Positions 1 to 8,960 of a stretch of DNA of 64,000 nt are shown here, in pieces; the stretch's first letter is position 1; each line of letters opens with the position of its first letter. Made by a program: the position numbers and the translations under genes. Under the pieces are notes generated by a model. It was not told the origin of the DNA. It did not search any database and saw nothing but the letters and a program-made list of their open reading frames with translations. Source of the DNA: Rothia sp. HMSC078H08 (GTDB taxonomy: Bacteria > Actinomycetota > Actinomycetes > Actinomycetales > Micrococcaceae); the NCBI RefSeq assembly GCF_001808955.1, contig NZ_KV795254.1, positions 264,236-328,235 on the forward strand. The letters are read 5' to 3'.

Positions 1-159
1 AGCACCCGAGAGGGTGGGTTCCCCTGCAGGAGCGGAGGAAGGGTATAGCGTACCCACCCACACCGTCCTGCATAGTCACATGAGGCGGGGGAGGGCGCCT
101 TCACAGGCTAAGCGAGTATCCTAGAAGCTTCGTATCCCCGAACCGAAACGAGAAAAAGC

Positions 160-1515
160 GTGGAAATCCTGCTGTACGCTGTGGGCATTATCCTCATGGC
201 AATTGCTATTGCCGTCTCGATTGCCCTGCACGAGGTGGGGCATCTGGTGCCCGCGAAGCTGTTCAATGTGCGCGTTCCGCAGTACATGATTGGCTTCGGT
301 AAGACCGTATTCTCTTTCCGCCGCGGCGAGACTGAGTACGGTTTCAAGGCGATCCCGTTGGGTGGTTACATTTCGATGATTGGTATGTACCCGCCGAGCC
401 CTGCTGAGGTGAAGGAGCACCATGAGGAGGGCCATTCGGGCAGTACCAGCCCGTTTGCGTCCATGGCTGAGGAGGCGCGTGCGGCGGATGCTGAGCGTCT
501 GAAGCCCGGTGATGAGGACCGCCTGTTCTATAAGTTGCCGGTGCTCAAGCGCATGGTGATTATGCTGGGCGGCCCGACGATGAACCTGCTGATTGGTGTG
601 GTGTGTACTGCTGTGCTGATTTGTGGTTTTGGTACGGCGCAGGTGACGAATAAGGTGTCGGCGGTGTCTGAGTGCGTGCCGAGCGTGAATGTCACTCATG
701 ATTCGATTAGCTATGGCGAGTGTACGGATAAGTCCACTCCGTCGCCTGCGAAGGCTGCTGGTGTGCAGGTGGGTGACCGTGTGGTTGCTGTGAATGGTGC
801 GTCGACGGGTTCGTGGGAGGCTGTGTCTTCGGCGATTCGTGCGGCGGGTTCTCACCCGAGCACCCTGACGGTGGAGCGTGATGGTCAGCGTCTGAATTTG
901 TCGGTGACTCCGGTTGAGATGATCCGCCCGGTTTCTGACGGTAAGGGCCAGTATGCGCGTGCCGCTGATGGTTCGATTGCGACGACTCGCGGCGGTTTTG
1001 TGGGTGTTTCCCCGTCGAGTGAGTTGGTACCCGGTTCTATTACTGAGGTGCCCGCGATGGTGGGCGATACGCTTTCGCGTGTGGGTTCGTCGATGCTTTC
1101 GTTGCCGCAGCGTGTGTGGGAGTTGACGGTGACCCTGGTGACCGGTGGCGAGCGTAGTGCTGAGTCGCCGGTGTCTGTGGTGGGTGTGAGCCGTATTGCC
1201 GGTGAGGTGACGGCTACTGACCGTATTGATGTGAAGGCGAAGGCTGCGATGTTGGTCTCGCTGGTGGCGAATATGAATCTGATGCTTTTTGCGTTCAACC
1301 TGATTCCGCTGTTGCCGCTGGATGGTGGCCACGTGTTGGGTGCTCTCTGGGAGGGTGTGCGTCGCTTCTTTGCACGTCTGACTGGGCGTAAGGATCCGGG
1401 TCCGTTTGATCCGGTGAAGTTGCTGCCGTTGACGTATGTGGTTGCGGGCGCATTCATTGTGATGTCTGTCATCCTAATTGTGGCGGATATTGTTAAGCCC
1501 ATCACCCTGTTTTAG
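160..1515 (+). CDS. rseP: M50 site-2 metalloprotease RseP (RIP family)
   Basis: Integral membrane zinc protease that cuts transmembrane substrates such as anti-sigma factors inside the membrane. Seen: zinc motif HEVGH near residue 24 within the first hydrophobic segment, a PDZ region in the middle (about residues 190-260), and the second active-site motif LDGG near residue 387 close to the C-terminus, followed by a last membrane segment. 451 aa is normal for actinobacterial RseP. The start is a GTG with a weak purine-rich ribosome site (GAGAAA). It is followed by ispG after about 120 bases, the usual dxr-rseP-ispG order; dxr itself is not visible in the first 159 bases. Substrate is unknown. 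Confidence 0.93.
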   Translation: MEILLYAVGIILMAIAIAVSIALHEVGHLVPAKLFNVRVPQYMIGFGKTVFSFRRGETEYGFKAIPLGGYISMIGMYPPSPAEVKEHHEEGHSGSTSPFASMAEEARAADAERLKPGDEDRLFYKLPVLKRMVIMLGGPTMNLLIGVVCTAVLICGFGTAQVTNKVSAVSECVPSVNVTHDSISYGECTDKSTPSPAKAAGVQVGDRVVAVNGASTGSWEAVSSAIRAAGSHPSTLTVERDGQRLNLSVTPVEMIRPVSDGKGQYARAADGSIATTRGGFVGVSPSSELVPGSITEVPAMVGDTLSRVGSSMLSLPQRVWELTVTLVTGGERSAESPVSVVGVSRIAGEVTATDRIDVKAKAAMLVSLVANMNLMLFAFNLIPLLPLDGGHVLGALWEGVRRFFARLTGRKDPGPFDPVKLLPLTYVVAGAFIVMSVILIVADIVKPITLF

Positions 1516-1636
1516 TGTGTTGTCACGCGCGGTAAGGGTACCCGTATTAGTGCTTTCTTTCGCGTCAGTGGCACAATAAAAAGTTGAACGAAGGATGCGT
1601 CGTACGTCCTTCACAACCCATGTATGGAGGAAAACC

Positions 1637-2797
1637 TTGTCGGTCAGCCTTGGTATGCCGAAGCCCGCTCCTGCGGTTCTGTCGCCGCGTCGTAAAACCC
1701 GCCAGTTCAAGGTGGGTTCTGTCGGTGTTGGTTCTGAATCTCCGATTTCGGTGCAGTCGATGACGACCACTAAGACCCACGACATTGGTGCGACTCTGCA
1801 GCAGATTGCTGAGTTGACCGCTGCCGGTTGCGATATTGTGCGTGTGGCGTGCCCGACCGATAAGGACGCGGAGGCTCTGCCGATCATTGCGAAGCAGTCC
1901 CGCATTCCGGTGATTGCTGACATCCACTTCCAGCCGAAGTACGTGTATGCGGCTATTCAGGCTGGTTGCGGTGCTGTGCGTGTGAACCCGGGTAATATCC
2001 GTAAGTTCGACGACCAGGTGAAGGAAATCGCTCAGATGGCTTCGGACCACGGCGTTTCTCTGCGTATTGGTGTGAACGCCGGTTCGCTGGATAAGCGTCT
2101 GCTGGAGAAGTACGGTAAGGCTACTCCGGAGGCTCTGGTTGAGTCTGCTGTATGGGAGGCTTCGCTCTTTGAGGAGCACGGTTTCCGTGATTTCAAGATT
2201 TCTGTGAAGCATAACGACCCTGTGGTGATGGTGGAGGCGTACCGTCAGCTGGCTGAGCGCGGTGACTGGCCCCTGCACCTGGGTGTGACTGAGGCTGGTC
2301 CGGCGTTCCAGGGCACTATTAAGAGCTCGGTGGCGTTCGGTACTCTGCTGTCTCAGGGTATTGGCGATACTATTCGCGTGTCGCTGTCTGCTCCTCCGGT
2401 TGAGGAGGTGAAGGTGGGCACCAAGATCCTGGAGTCGCTGAACCTTCGCCCCCGCAAGCTGGACATCGTTTCGTGCCCGTCCTGTGGTCGTGCGCAGGTG
2501 AACGTGTGGGAGCTTGCCGAGAACGTGACTAAGGGCCTGGAGCACATGAAGGTTCCGCTGCGTGTTGCCGTGATGGGTTGCGTGGTGAACGGTCCGGGTG
2601 AGGCTCGTGAGGCTGACCTGGGTGTGGCGTCCGGTAACGGTAAGGGCCAGATTTTCGTGAAGGGTGAGGTCATTAAGACCGTGCCCGAGGATCAGATCGT
2701 TGAGACTCTGATTGAGGAGGCAACCCGCATTGCCGCCGAGATGGAGGCTTCGGGCGAGTACGTTCCCGAGGGTTCCCCGGCTGTTTCGGTGAGCTAG
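1637..2797 (+). CDS. ispG: 4-hydroxy-3-methylbut-2-en-1-yl diphosphate synthase IspG
   Basis: Iron-sulfur enzyme of the non-mevalonate isoprenoid pathway: converts methylerythritol cyclodiphosphate to HMBPP in the cytoplasm. Seen: N-terminal TIM-barrel part and the C-terminal cluster-binding part with Cys residues in SCPSCGR and [11 protein letters not shown] place the start at TTG 1637, preceded by GGAGG (about 7 nt spacing) and giving the family's usual N-terminus (SVSLGMP); an upstream in-frame ATG at 1595 has no ribosome site. Product about 386 aa. Lies downstream of rseP and ends at a strong terminator. Confidence 0.95.
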   Translation: MSVSLGMPKPAPAVLSPRRKTRQFKVGSVGVGSESPISVQSMTTTKTHDIGATLQQIAELTAAGCDIVRVACPTDKDAEALPIIAKQSRIPVIADIHFQPKYVYAAIQAGCGAVRVNPGNIRKFDDQVKEIAQMASDHGVSLRIGVNAGSLDKRLLEKYGKATPEALVESAVWEASLFEEHGFRDFKISVKHNDPVVMVEAYRQLAERGDWPLHLGVTEAGPAFQGTIKSSVAFGTLLSQGIGDTIRVSLSAPPVEEVKVGTKILESLNLRPRKLDIVSCPSCGRAQVNVWELAENVTKGLEHMKVPLRVAVMGCVVNGPGEAREADLGVASGNGKGQIFVKGEVIKTVPEDQIVETLIEEATRIAAEMEASGEYVPEGSPAVSVS

Positions 2798-2810
2798 TTA
2801 GCTTTTGTGC

Positions 2811-2846
2811 GCGGAGGCGCCCTGCTGAGGGCGCCTCCGCGCTTTT
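2811..2846 (+). terminator. Rho-independent terminator after ispG
   Basis: Perfect 12-bp GC-rich stem (arms 2811-2822 and 2829-2840, 6-nt loop) followed by TTTT at 2843-2846. Confidence 0.85.
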
Positions 2847-2986
2847 CCGGTTATGTCCGGTTATGGTGGTGGCAGGTCCGGTGCTTGTCGCCGCCGGCTG
2901 TGGCCGCATAATTCGGCTACTTTTCGGGGCACGCCCCGTATCGTCACTCATCTGTCTATCGCTCATTCTCTATCACTCAACACAGC

Positions 2987-4225
2987 ATGCTTAATCTTTT
3001 ATCTTCTCTTCGCCCAAGTTCTTTCCGCTCTAAATCCAAGCGCGGCAGGCGGGCTGCTTCATCGATGGATTCTTCCCCTATGCTTGATCGCGTGAAGGAA
3101 CACGTTTTTGCTCTGGATGCTCGGTGGTGCGATGAGCTGGAGGAGGTCCTGTTCAGTGACCCGGTCCCGAATCTGTACTCCATTGAGCATTATTTGGCGT
3201 GCCCTCTTCCGGTGAGGTCCCCGCGTATTCCGCTGCACTACTATCAGGGTTTTGTGGGTTGTGAGCGTGACGGGCAGTTGTGCTGTGTGCTGCTGTTGGG
3301 TTCGAATGTGGTGCCGGTGCGGCTGTGCGGTGTCGCGGTTGAACATGATGTTGCCGAACGTGTAGAAACCTCTGATGCCACCACCCTGGATGCTACGGCG
3401 CTCGCGCATCGTGATGCGCTGGCTCAGCTGCTGCTGCAGGTGGGTTCTCGCCTGGATTCCATGTTCGGTGAGAGCGTCTTCGTAATGCCCCTGTGGACGC
3501 GCATGCAGGAGCTGTGCGAGCAGACTCGCGGCGATAAGAGCCCGCTACTGCAGATGCTGCAGCCAAGCCTGGGTGACGGTTGCGATCACCGTGCGCGGGT
3601 TCTGTCGGAGCGTCCCAATCAGCCGCTACTGTATCTGCCGCCGGAGAAGGACCTCGCCCGCTTCTACGCCGTGGAGCTTCCTGAGCTGCCGGCGCACCTG
3701 CCCGCGCCTCTCAAACCCGTGCCCATCAAACCCGAGCCCCTCAAGTCGGGGGAGAGTCCCGCCGGCGCTTTTCAACTCAGTGGTGAGGCTGCCGGGTATG
3801 CGCGCCTCGCCACCTCCGCGGACCTGGGGGAGCTTCTGCCCGCCGCAGCCGCCATGTTCACCGAGGAGGTCGGCTTCGACCCGGTTGCTCGCTACGGTGA
3901 CGGCTATGCGGCGCGCCTGCGCACGCTCATTGCCGGTCAGCGCAGCGCCATTGTCACCGATGTGAATGGGCGGGTTATCTTCAAGGCGGATGCGGGCATC
4001 GTGAACCTGGATGCCGCGCAGGTGCAGGGCGTGTGGCTGCACCCGGATTACCGCGGCTACGGGCTGGCTAAGCCGTTCTTTGCCGCCGCCGCGCAGATTC
4101 TGCAGCGCCGCTACTCGCACCTGAGCCTGTACGTGAACGACTACAATGCCCGTGCTCTTGCCATGTACCGGGGGACCGGTTGGGAGCAGATTGGGCAGTT
4201 CTCGACCATCATTTTTGAGCGCTAA
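2987..4225 (+). CDS. GNAT N-acetyltransferase with N-terminal DUF4081-like domain
   Basis: Two-part protein (412 aa from the first ATG). The N-terminal half resembles the DUF4081 domain often fused to GNAT enzymes next to ispG in actinobacteria; the C-terminal half has the acetyl-CoA fold, with the beta-bulge region VQGVWLHPDYRGYGLA near residue 345 and a final NDYNARALAMYR segment typical of GNATs. A proline/lysine linker (about residues 240-255) separates them. Substrate unknown. Start uncertain: no clear ribosome site precedes ATG 2987, 3065 or 3080. Confidence 0.8.
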   Translation: MLNLLSSLRPSSFRSKSKRGRRAASSMDSSPMLDRVKEHVFALDARWCDELEEVLFSDPVPNLYSIEHYLACPLPVRSPRIPLHYYQGFVGCERDGQLCCVLLLGSNVVPVRLCGVAVEHDVAERVETSDATTLDATALAHRDALAQLLLQVGSRLDSMFGESVFVMPLWTRMQELCEQTRGDKSPLLQMLQPSLGDGCDHRARVLSERPNQPLLYLPPEKDLARFYAVELPELPAHLPAPLKPVPIKPEPLKSGESPAGAFQLSGEAAGYARLATSADLGELLPAAAAMFTEEVGFDPVARYGDGYAARLRTLIAGQRSAIVTDVNGRVIFKADAGIVNLDAAQVQGVWLHPDYRGYGLAKPFFAAAAQILQRRYSHLSLYVNDYNARALAMYRGTGWEQIGQFSTIIFER

Positions 4226-4277
4226 ACACGCCGAATCCTAAAACGCTATAAAATTAAAGACGACTGTGCCTATTTAC

Positions 4278-4294
4278 GGCTCACCCGGTGAGCC
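4278..4294. promoter_or_regulatory. Palindrome in front of proS
   Basis: Perfect 7-bp inverted repeat GGCTCAC-ccg-GTGAGCC, 43 bases before the proS start and without a T-run. Could be a weak terminator of the preceding gene or an operator or leader hairpin for proS; not decidable here. Confidence 0.35.
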
Positions 4295-4336
4295 TCGGGC
4301 ACCCTACCTAAACCTATCGACCTTTCAAGGAGAATC

Positions 4337-6169
4337 GTGGTACTTCGCCTTTCCAACCTCTTCGTGCGCACTCTGCGCGAGGACCCCGTAGACGCTGAGG
4401 TCGCCAGCCACAAGCTGCTGGTCCGTGCCGGTTATATCCGCCGCGCAGCCCCCGGCGTGTACACCTGGCTGCCCCTGGGCCTGAAGGTACTGCGCAAGGT
4501 CGAGAACATCATCCGTGAAGAGATGGACGCCATCGGCGCGCAGGAAGTTCACTTCCCCGCACTGCTGCCCCGCGAACCCTACGAGGCAACCAACCGCTGG
4601 GACGAGTACGGCGATAACCTCTTCCGCCTCAAGGACCGCAAGGGTGCAGACATGCTGCTGGCACCCACCCACGAGGAAATGTTCACCCTGCTGGTGAAGG
4701 ACCTGTACTCCTCCTACAAGGATTTGCCGGTTTACCTGTACCAGATTCAGACCAAGTACCGCGATGAGGCGCGCCCCCGCGCGGGTCTGCTGCGCGGTCG
4801 CGAGTTCGTCATGAAGGACTCCTACTCCTTCAACATTGACGATGAGGGCCTGAACGAGGCGTACATGGCTCACCGTGCCGCCTACCAGCGCATCTTTGAG
4901 CGCCTGGGCCTGGAGATTGTCATTGTGACCGCACAGTCCGGCGCGATGGGCGGCTCCCGCAGTGAAGAGTTCCTGCACCCGACCCCCATCGGTGAGGATA
5001 CTTTCGTGCGTTCGGCTGGCGGTTACGCGGCAAACGTTGAGGCCGTGACCACCGTGGTTCCCGAGGAAATCGAGATCACCGAGGACACCCCGGCGGCAAT
5101 CCTTGTGGACACCCCCGACTCCGCCACCATTGAGACCCTGGTGGAGCGCATGAACGAGCTGCACACCGAGGTGACCGGCGGCGCCATCGAGGCTTCGCAG
5201 ACCCTCAAGTGCTTCCTGGGCACCGTCATCACCCCCTCCGGCGAGCGTAAGGTCTTCGCAGTGGGCGTTCCCGGCGACCGTGCCGTGGACCTGGGCCGCG
5301 TTGAGGTCAACATCGGCGCCCTTCTGGGCATCGGCGGCGAGGTTGAGGTTGAGGCAGCCAGCGAAGAGGACCTGAAAGCATACCCGCAGCTGGTCAAGGG
5401 CTACATTGGCCCCGGCCTGAGCCTGGACGCGCCCCTGCTCGGTGCGCACACCGAGGACGAGGACGCGGTAGCTTCCGCAACCGGCATTCCCTTCTTCGTT
5501 GACCCCCGCGTGGTGCGCGGTACCCGCTGGGTGACCGGCGCAAACGAAGAGGGCAAGCACGTGGCGAACCTGGTCTTCGGCCGCGACTTCACCGCCGACG
5601 GCGTGATTGAGGCGTGCGAGGTGCGCGAAGGCGACCCGGCACCGGACGGCTCCGGCGAGCTGGTCGCAGCCCGCGGCATCGAGATGGGCCACATCTTCGC
5701 CCTGGGCCGCAAGTACGCTGAGGCACTGGGCCTGAAGGTCCTGGACCAGAACGGCAAGCTGCAGACCGTGACCATGGGCTCCTACGGCGTGGGCGTGACC
5801 CGCGCACTGGCTGCCATCGCCGAGGGCAACCACGACGAGAAGGGCCTGATCTGGCCGCGTAACCTGGCACCGGCAGACGTGCACATCGTCATCACCGGCA
5901 AGGACGCAGCATCCCACGAGTACGCTGAAGAGCTCAGCGCATCCCTGGAATCCGCCGGCCTGCAGGTCATGCTGGACGACCGCCCGAAGACCAGCCCCGG
6001 CGTGAAGTTCGGCGACGCCGAGCTGCTGGGTGTGCCCACCATCCTGGTGATTGGTCGCGGCTTCAAGGACGGCGTGCTGGAACTGAAGGACCGCCGCAGC
6101 GGTGAGGCTCGCGAGGTGTCCGTCGAGAACGCGGTGGCTGAGGTCATCGCAGAGGTGCGCGGCGCCTAA
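4337..6169 (+). CDS. proS: Prolyl-tRNA synthetase
   Basis: Class II aminoacyl-tRNA synthetase charging tRNA-Pro. 610 aa, bacterial type: N-terminal catalytic core, an inserted editing (INS) domain around residues 225-390, and a C-terminal anticodon-binding domain. Seen: N-terminal [20 protein letters not shown], motif 2 region [19 protein letters not shown], and motif 3 region [16 protein letters not shown] near residue 485. Starts at GTG 4337 behind AAGGAGA. Monocistronic in appearance, followed by a hairpin before rimP. Confidence 0.97.
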   Translation: MVLRLSNLFVRTLREDPVDAEVASHKLLVRAGYIRRAAPGVYTWLPLGLKVLRKVENIIREEMDAIGAQEVHFPALLPREPYEATNRWDEYGDNLFRLKDRKGADMLLAPTHEEMFTLLVKDLYSSYKDLPVYLYQIQTKYRDEARPRAGLLRGREFVMKDSYSFNIDDEGLNEAYMAHRAAYQRIFERLGLEIVIVTAQSGAMGGSRSEEFLHPTPIGEDTFVRSAGGYAANVEAVTTVVPEEIEITEDTPAAILVDTPDSATIETLVERMNELHTEVTGGAIEASQTLKCFLGTVITPSGERKVFAVGVPGDRAVDLGRVEVNIGALLGIGGEVEVEAASEEDLKAYPQLVKGYIGPGLSLDAPLLGAHTEDEDAVASATGIPFFVDPRVVRGTRWVTGANEEGKHVANLVFGRDFTADGVIEACEVREGDPAPDGSGELVAARGIEMGHIFALGRKYAEALGLKVLDQNGKLQTVTMGSYGVGVTRALAAIAEGNHDEKGLIWPRNLAPADVHIVITGKDAASHEYAEELSASLESAGLQVMLDDRPKTSPGVKFGDAELLGVPTILVIGRGFKDGVLELKDRRSGEAREVSVENAVAEVIAEVRGA

Positions 6170-6209
6170 GGTGCGCCACTAGCCCGCAGAGACGTATAAC
6201 CGTTGCCAC

Positions 6210-6237
6210 CTGCCCCGCCTCCTAAGAGGTGGGGCAG
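6210..6237 (+). terminator. Hairpin between proS and rimP
   Basis: Near-perfect 12-bp stem (CTGCCCCGCCTC with GAGGTGGGGCAG, one G-T pair) and a 4-nt loop, 32 bases before the rimP start. No T-run follows, so it may terminate proS weakly or act in the rimP leader. Confidence 0.5.
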
Positions 6238-6269
6238 GGTAGGCGGCGGAAGAATGAAAGAAGAGAACT

Positions 6270-6941
6270 ATGGCATACAAGCCGAAGCGTTCTGGCTCTA
6301 AGAAGAGCGCCCCGAATGCGCGCGCGCGCCGTGCCGCATCCCGCGTGGCGAATGGTGTGAACACTCCCCGCACTCGCGTTGAGAGCGAGCCCGTGGTGGA
6401 GGCACCGGTGCGCGTGGGTACCCGCGCAATTCGTGAGGAAGAGGTTGCCGAGGCGATTGCCCCGGTTATCTCCGAGTTCTCGCTGGTGCTGGAGGGCCTG
6501 AAGATTTCGGGTCCGGCGGCGAACCGCACCGTGAAGATTACGGTGGACTACACCGCTGAGCGTACCGATTCGCTGTCGCTGGATTCCCTCGCGGAGATTT
6601 CCGGTGCGATTTCGAGCGCCCTGGACCGTGCGGATGAAAACGACGAGTTCTTCCCCTACGAGCTGGAGGTGTCCTCGCCCGGCGCTACCCGCGCCCTGAC
6701 CGAGCGCCGCCACTGGGAGCGTGCCCGCACCCGCCTGATTGCGGTCACCGCACCCGATGGCACCGAGTACCTGGCGCGTCTGCACGAGGTGCAGGATGAC
6801 GGCCCGGTGCTGGCTCGTAAGAAGAACACGAAGAAGGGCCAGAAGGAGTCGTACCACGAGCCGAGCTTGCTCCCGTGGGAAAATATTGCTTCTGCTCACG
6901 TCGAGATTGACTTCAATTCGCCCGCTGAGCCGGTAGAATAG
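6270..6941 (+). CDS. rimP: Ribosome maturation factor RimP
   Basis: Cytoplasmic factor needed for 30S subunit maturation. 223 aa, longer than the usual 150-200 because of a basic, alanine-rich N-terminal extension (about 55 residues). The RimP core has the typical ELEVSSPGATRALTERRHWERA segment around residues 130-150. The ATG start follows an AAGAGA-type ribosome site. Heads the rimP-nusA-ylxR-infB cluster. Confidence 0.9.
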   Translation: MAYKPKRSGSKKSAPNARARRAASRVANGVNTPRTRVESEPVVEAPVRVGTRAIREEEVAEAIAPVISEFSLVLEGLKISGPAANRTVKITVDYTAERTDSLSLDSLAEISGAISSALDRADENDEFFPYELEVSSPGATRALTERRHWERARTRLIAVTAPDGTEYLARLHEVQDDGPVLARKKNTKKGQKESYHEPSLLPWENIASAHVEIDFNSPAEPVE

Positions 6942-6957
6942 AGTTATTAAAGCTTCA

Positions 6958-7021
6958 GGCACGGGGTGTTCCGTGCCAGGTATATACCGTTCGGGAGCCG
7001 GGGCGCATTGAGCGTCCCGGC
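6958..7021 (+). promoter_or_regulatory. Two hairpins in the rimP-nusA spacer
   Basis: First stem GGCACGG/CCGTGCC (6958-6977), second stem of 10 bp with one mismatch (6997-7006 with 7012-7021). They lie 30-90 bases before nusA and lack T-runs. They may act as attenuators or processing sites; function inferred only from structure. Confidence 0.4.
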
Positions 7022-7050
7022 GCCGTGCTAACTGGGAAAGGCTGAAAAGC

Positions 7051-8148
7051 GTGGAGGATATTAAAACTATTGACCTGGGCGCACTGCGCGCATTGGCGAA
7101 GCAGCGCTCTCTCGTCATGGAGGAGCTCTTCACCCTGGTTGAGAACGCCCTGCTGCTCGCGTACATGAAGCAGCCCGGCGCCATTAAGGGTTCTCGTGCC
7201 GTCATCGACCACACCACCGGCGAGTTCGTCATTCTGGCTCCTGAGCTTGATGAGGATAACCAGAAGATTGACGAGTTCGACGATACCCCGAACAACTTTG
7301 GCCGTATCGCTGCCGCAACCGTCCGTCAGGTGCTTTCGCAGCGTCTGCGTGACGCTGAGGACGCATCCGTTCTGGGTGAGTTCAAGGACCGTGAGGGCAC
7401 CCTGGTGTCCGGCGTGATTCAGCAGGGCAACAACCCGCGTATGGTTCAGGTTGACCTGGGCACCGTTGAAGCTGTTCTGCCCAGCAACGAGCAGGTTCCG
7501 GGCGAGAAGTACCCGCACGGCTCCCGCCTGCGCGCCTACCTGGTTGAGGCTCGCCGCGGCCCCAAGGGCCCCTCGATTGTGGTTTCTCGTTCGCACCCGA
7601 ACCTGGTTCTGCGCCTGTTCGAGCACGAGGTTCCCGAGATTTCTGAGGGCCTGGTTTCCATTAACTCCATCGCCCGTGAAGCTGGTCACCGCTCCAAGAT
7701 TGCGGTGTCCGCGAAGAACCCGACCATTAACGCTAAGGGTGCGTGCATCGGCGATATGGGTGCCCGCGTGCGTGCGGTTGCTGCCGAGCTGAATGACGAG
7801 AAGATTGACATTGTCGACTACTCGACCGATCCGGCAACCTTCATCGCTGCGGCGCTGTCCCCGGCGAAGGTCACCGAGGTCATTATCGCGAACCCGCGTG
7901 AGTACTCTGCTCGTGCCGTGGTTCCGGATGACCAGCTGTCTCTGGCTATCGGCCGTGAGGGTCAGAACGCACGTCTTGCAGCGAAGCTGACCGGCTGGCG
8001 TATCGATATTCTTTCCGAGTCCAAGTACGCTCAGGTTCGTGCCGAGGAAGAGGTTGCAGCTCGCGTGGCTCGTAGCCTGGCTGAAGAAGCTTCCGCTGAG
8101 AAGGCAATTGAAGAAGCAGCAGAAGAGTCCGCACAGGACGCTGAATAA
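7051..8148 (+). CDS. nusA: Transcription termination/antitermination factor NusA
   Basis: Binds RNA polymerase and modulates pausing, termination and antitermination. 365 aa, the compact actinobacterial form without the C-terminal acidic repeats of E. coli. Seen in order: N-terminal RNAP-binding domain, S1 domain (about 110-180), and two KH domains with GXXG loops in GACIGDMGARV (near 232) and LAIGREGQNARL (near 300). Acidic Ala/Glu tail. GTG start with GAAAGG upstream. Followed by a strong cruciform terminator before ylxR. Confidence 0.97.
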   Translation: MEDIKTIDLGALRALAKQRSLVMEELFTLVENALLLAYMKQPGAIKGSRAVIDHTTGEFVILAPELDEDNQKIDEFDDTPNNFGRIAAATVRQVLSQRLRDAEDASVLGEFKDREGTLVSGVIQQGNNPRMVQVDLGTVEAVLPSNEQVPGEKYPHGSRLRAYLVEARRGPKGPSIVVSRSHPNLVLRLFEHEVPEISEGLVSINSIAREAGHRSKIAVSAKNPTINAKGACIGDMGARVRAVAAELNDEKIDIVDYSTDPATFIAAALSPAKVTEVIIANPREYSARAVVPDDQLSLAIGREGQNARLAAKLTGWRIDILSESKYAQVRAEEEVAARVARSLAEEASAEKAIEEAAEESAQDAE

Positions 8149-8195
8149 GCATTAGCCCCGGTGAGGGGCGTATCCCGCGGCATATCCTTTTGATG

Positions 8196-8254
8196 CAGGC
8201 GCAAGAGATCGGGCAGTAACGTGCCCGGTGTTCTTGCGCCTGCGTCACAGTTTT
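8196..8254 (+). terminator. Large stem-loop terminator after nusA
   Basis: Outer 11-bp perfect stem (8196-8206 with 8232-8242) enclosing an inner 6-bp stem (CGGGCA/TGCCCG), then TTTT at 8251-8254. It sits inside the nusA-infB cluster, so part of the transcription may stop or be processed here. Confidence 0.7.
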
Positions 8255-8399
8255 GCCCATGATTCTTAAAAACGGGATACACTATTAAGATGTGCCGGTG
8301 TGTAACCGGGCGCTTTAACGCGCCCTCGCATACACCGGATGGAGCATCACGAATGTACTGCGAACGCGGTTCTACACACGCTAGAGAGGGGAGAGGACC

Positions 8400-8741
8400 A
8401 TGAGCGATCACGACCTCACCGCAACCTCCGAAGCGTTTGAAGGACCGGTCCGCACCTGCATCGGATGCCGTGCCCGCGATGAACAGCGCAACCTGCTGCG
8501 CATCGCCCGCACACCCGTCACGTCTGCTACCGAGCAGGCGGACACTCCGCCCTATCAGCCCGATGTGGCGGGAACTATGCCCGGACGAGGCGCTTGGATC
8601 CATCCGAGTGAAAAGTGCGTAGCCGCTCTGCAGAAAAAGAACGGTCTGGCGCGCGCCTTCAAAAAAGCGGTCCCTGCAGCCCAGCTGCAGGCGTGCTGCG
8701 AGCAGATTCGAGCCGTGATTGCGGACTCGACCCCCTCGTAG
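8400..8741 (+). CDS. ylxR: YlxR/RnpM family RNA-binding protein (DUF448)
   Basis: Small (113 aa) protein encoded between nusA and infB in most Gram-positives; the family is reported to bind RNase P RNA and modulate its activity in Firmicutes. Seen: signature RTCIGCRARDEQRNLLRIAR near residue 18 and PGRGAWIHPSEKCV near residue 60, followed by a basic helix. The family's first motif often carries two Cys, kept here. Strong ribosome site GAGGGGAGAGG before the ATG. Confidence 0.9.
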   Translation: MSDHDLTATSEAFEGPVRTCIGCRARDEQRNLLRIARTPVTSATEQADTPPYQPDVAGTMPGRGAWIHPSEKCVAALQKKNGLARAFKKAVPAAQLQACCEQIRAVIADSTPS

Positions 8742-8920
8742 ACGCTTTTCGGGTATATGCCCTCTGTAAGTCAACGAGTTTGACGACTTCTTATCTGAAA
8801 GCGAGTCAGAAAACTGATGGATATCTAATGAGTGCCGCGAAATGAGTACCCTTTCGTGCTCACCCACCGGCAATTTCACGAATTGGCGCGCCTTCGGGCG
8901 TGCACCCCGTAAACATTAGT

Positions 8921-8951
8921 GTCCGCACCATTCCCGGTGCGGACCGGGAAT
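8921..8951 (+). promoter_or_regulatory. Two overlapping alternative hairpins before infB
   Basis: Hairpin A: GTCCGCACC (8921-8929) with GGTGCGGAC (8936-8944). Hairpin B: ATTCCCGGT (8930-8938) with ACCGGGAAT (8943-8951). Both are perfect 9-bp stems and share bases 8936-8938 and 8943-8944, so only one can form at a time. Hairpin B ends one base before the infB ribosome site GGAGA (8952-8956). This layout is typical of a two-state RNA switch; the function is inference. Confidence 0.6.
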
Positions 8952-8960
8952 GGAGAAAAT

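Noticed and set aside
1-159. 3' end of dxr at the left edge
   Set aside because: All three plus frames stop early and none shows a dxr-like C-terminus; only weak inverted repeats are visible.
4325-5917. 530-codon minus-strand ORF opposite proS
   Set aside because: Shadow of proS; composition artefact.
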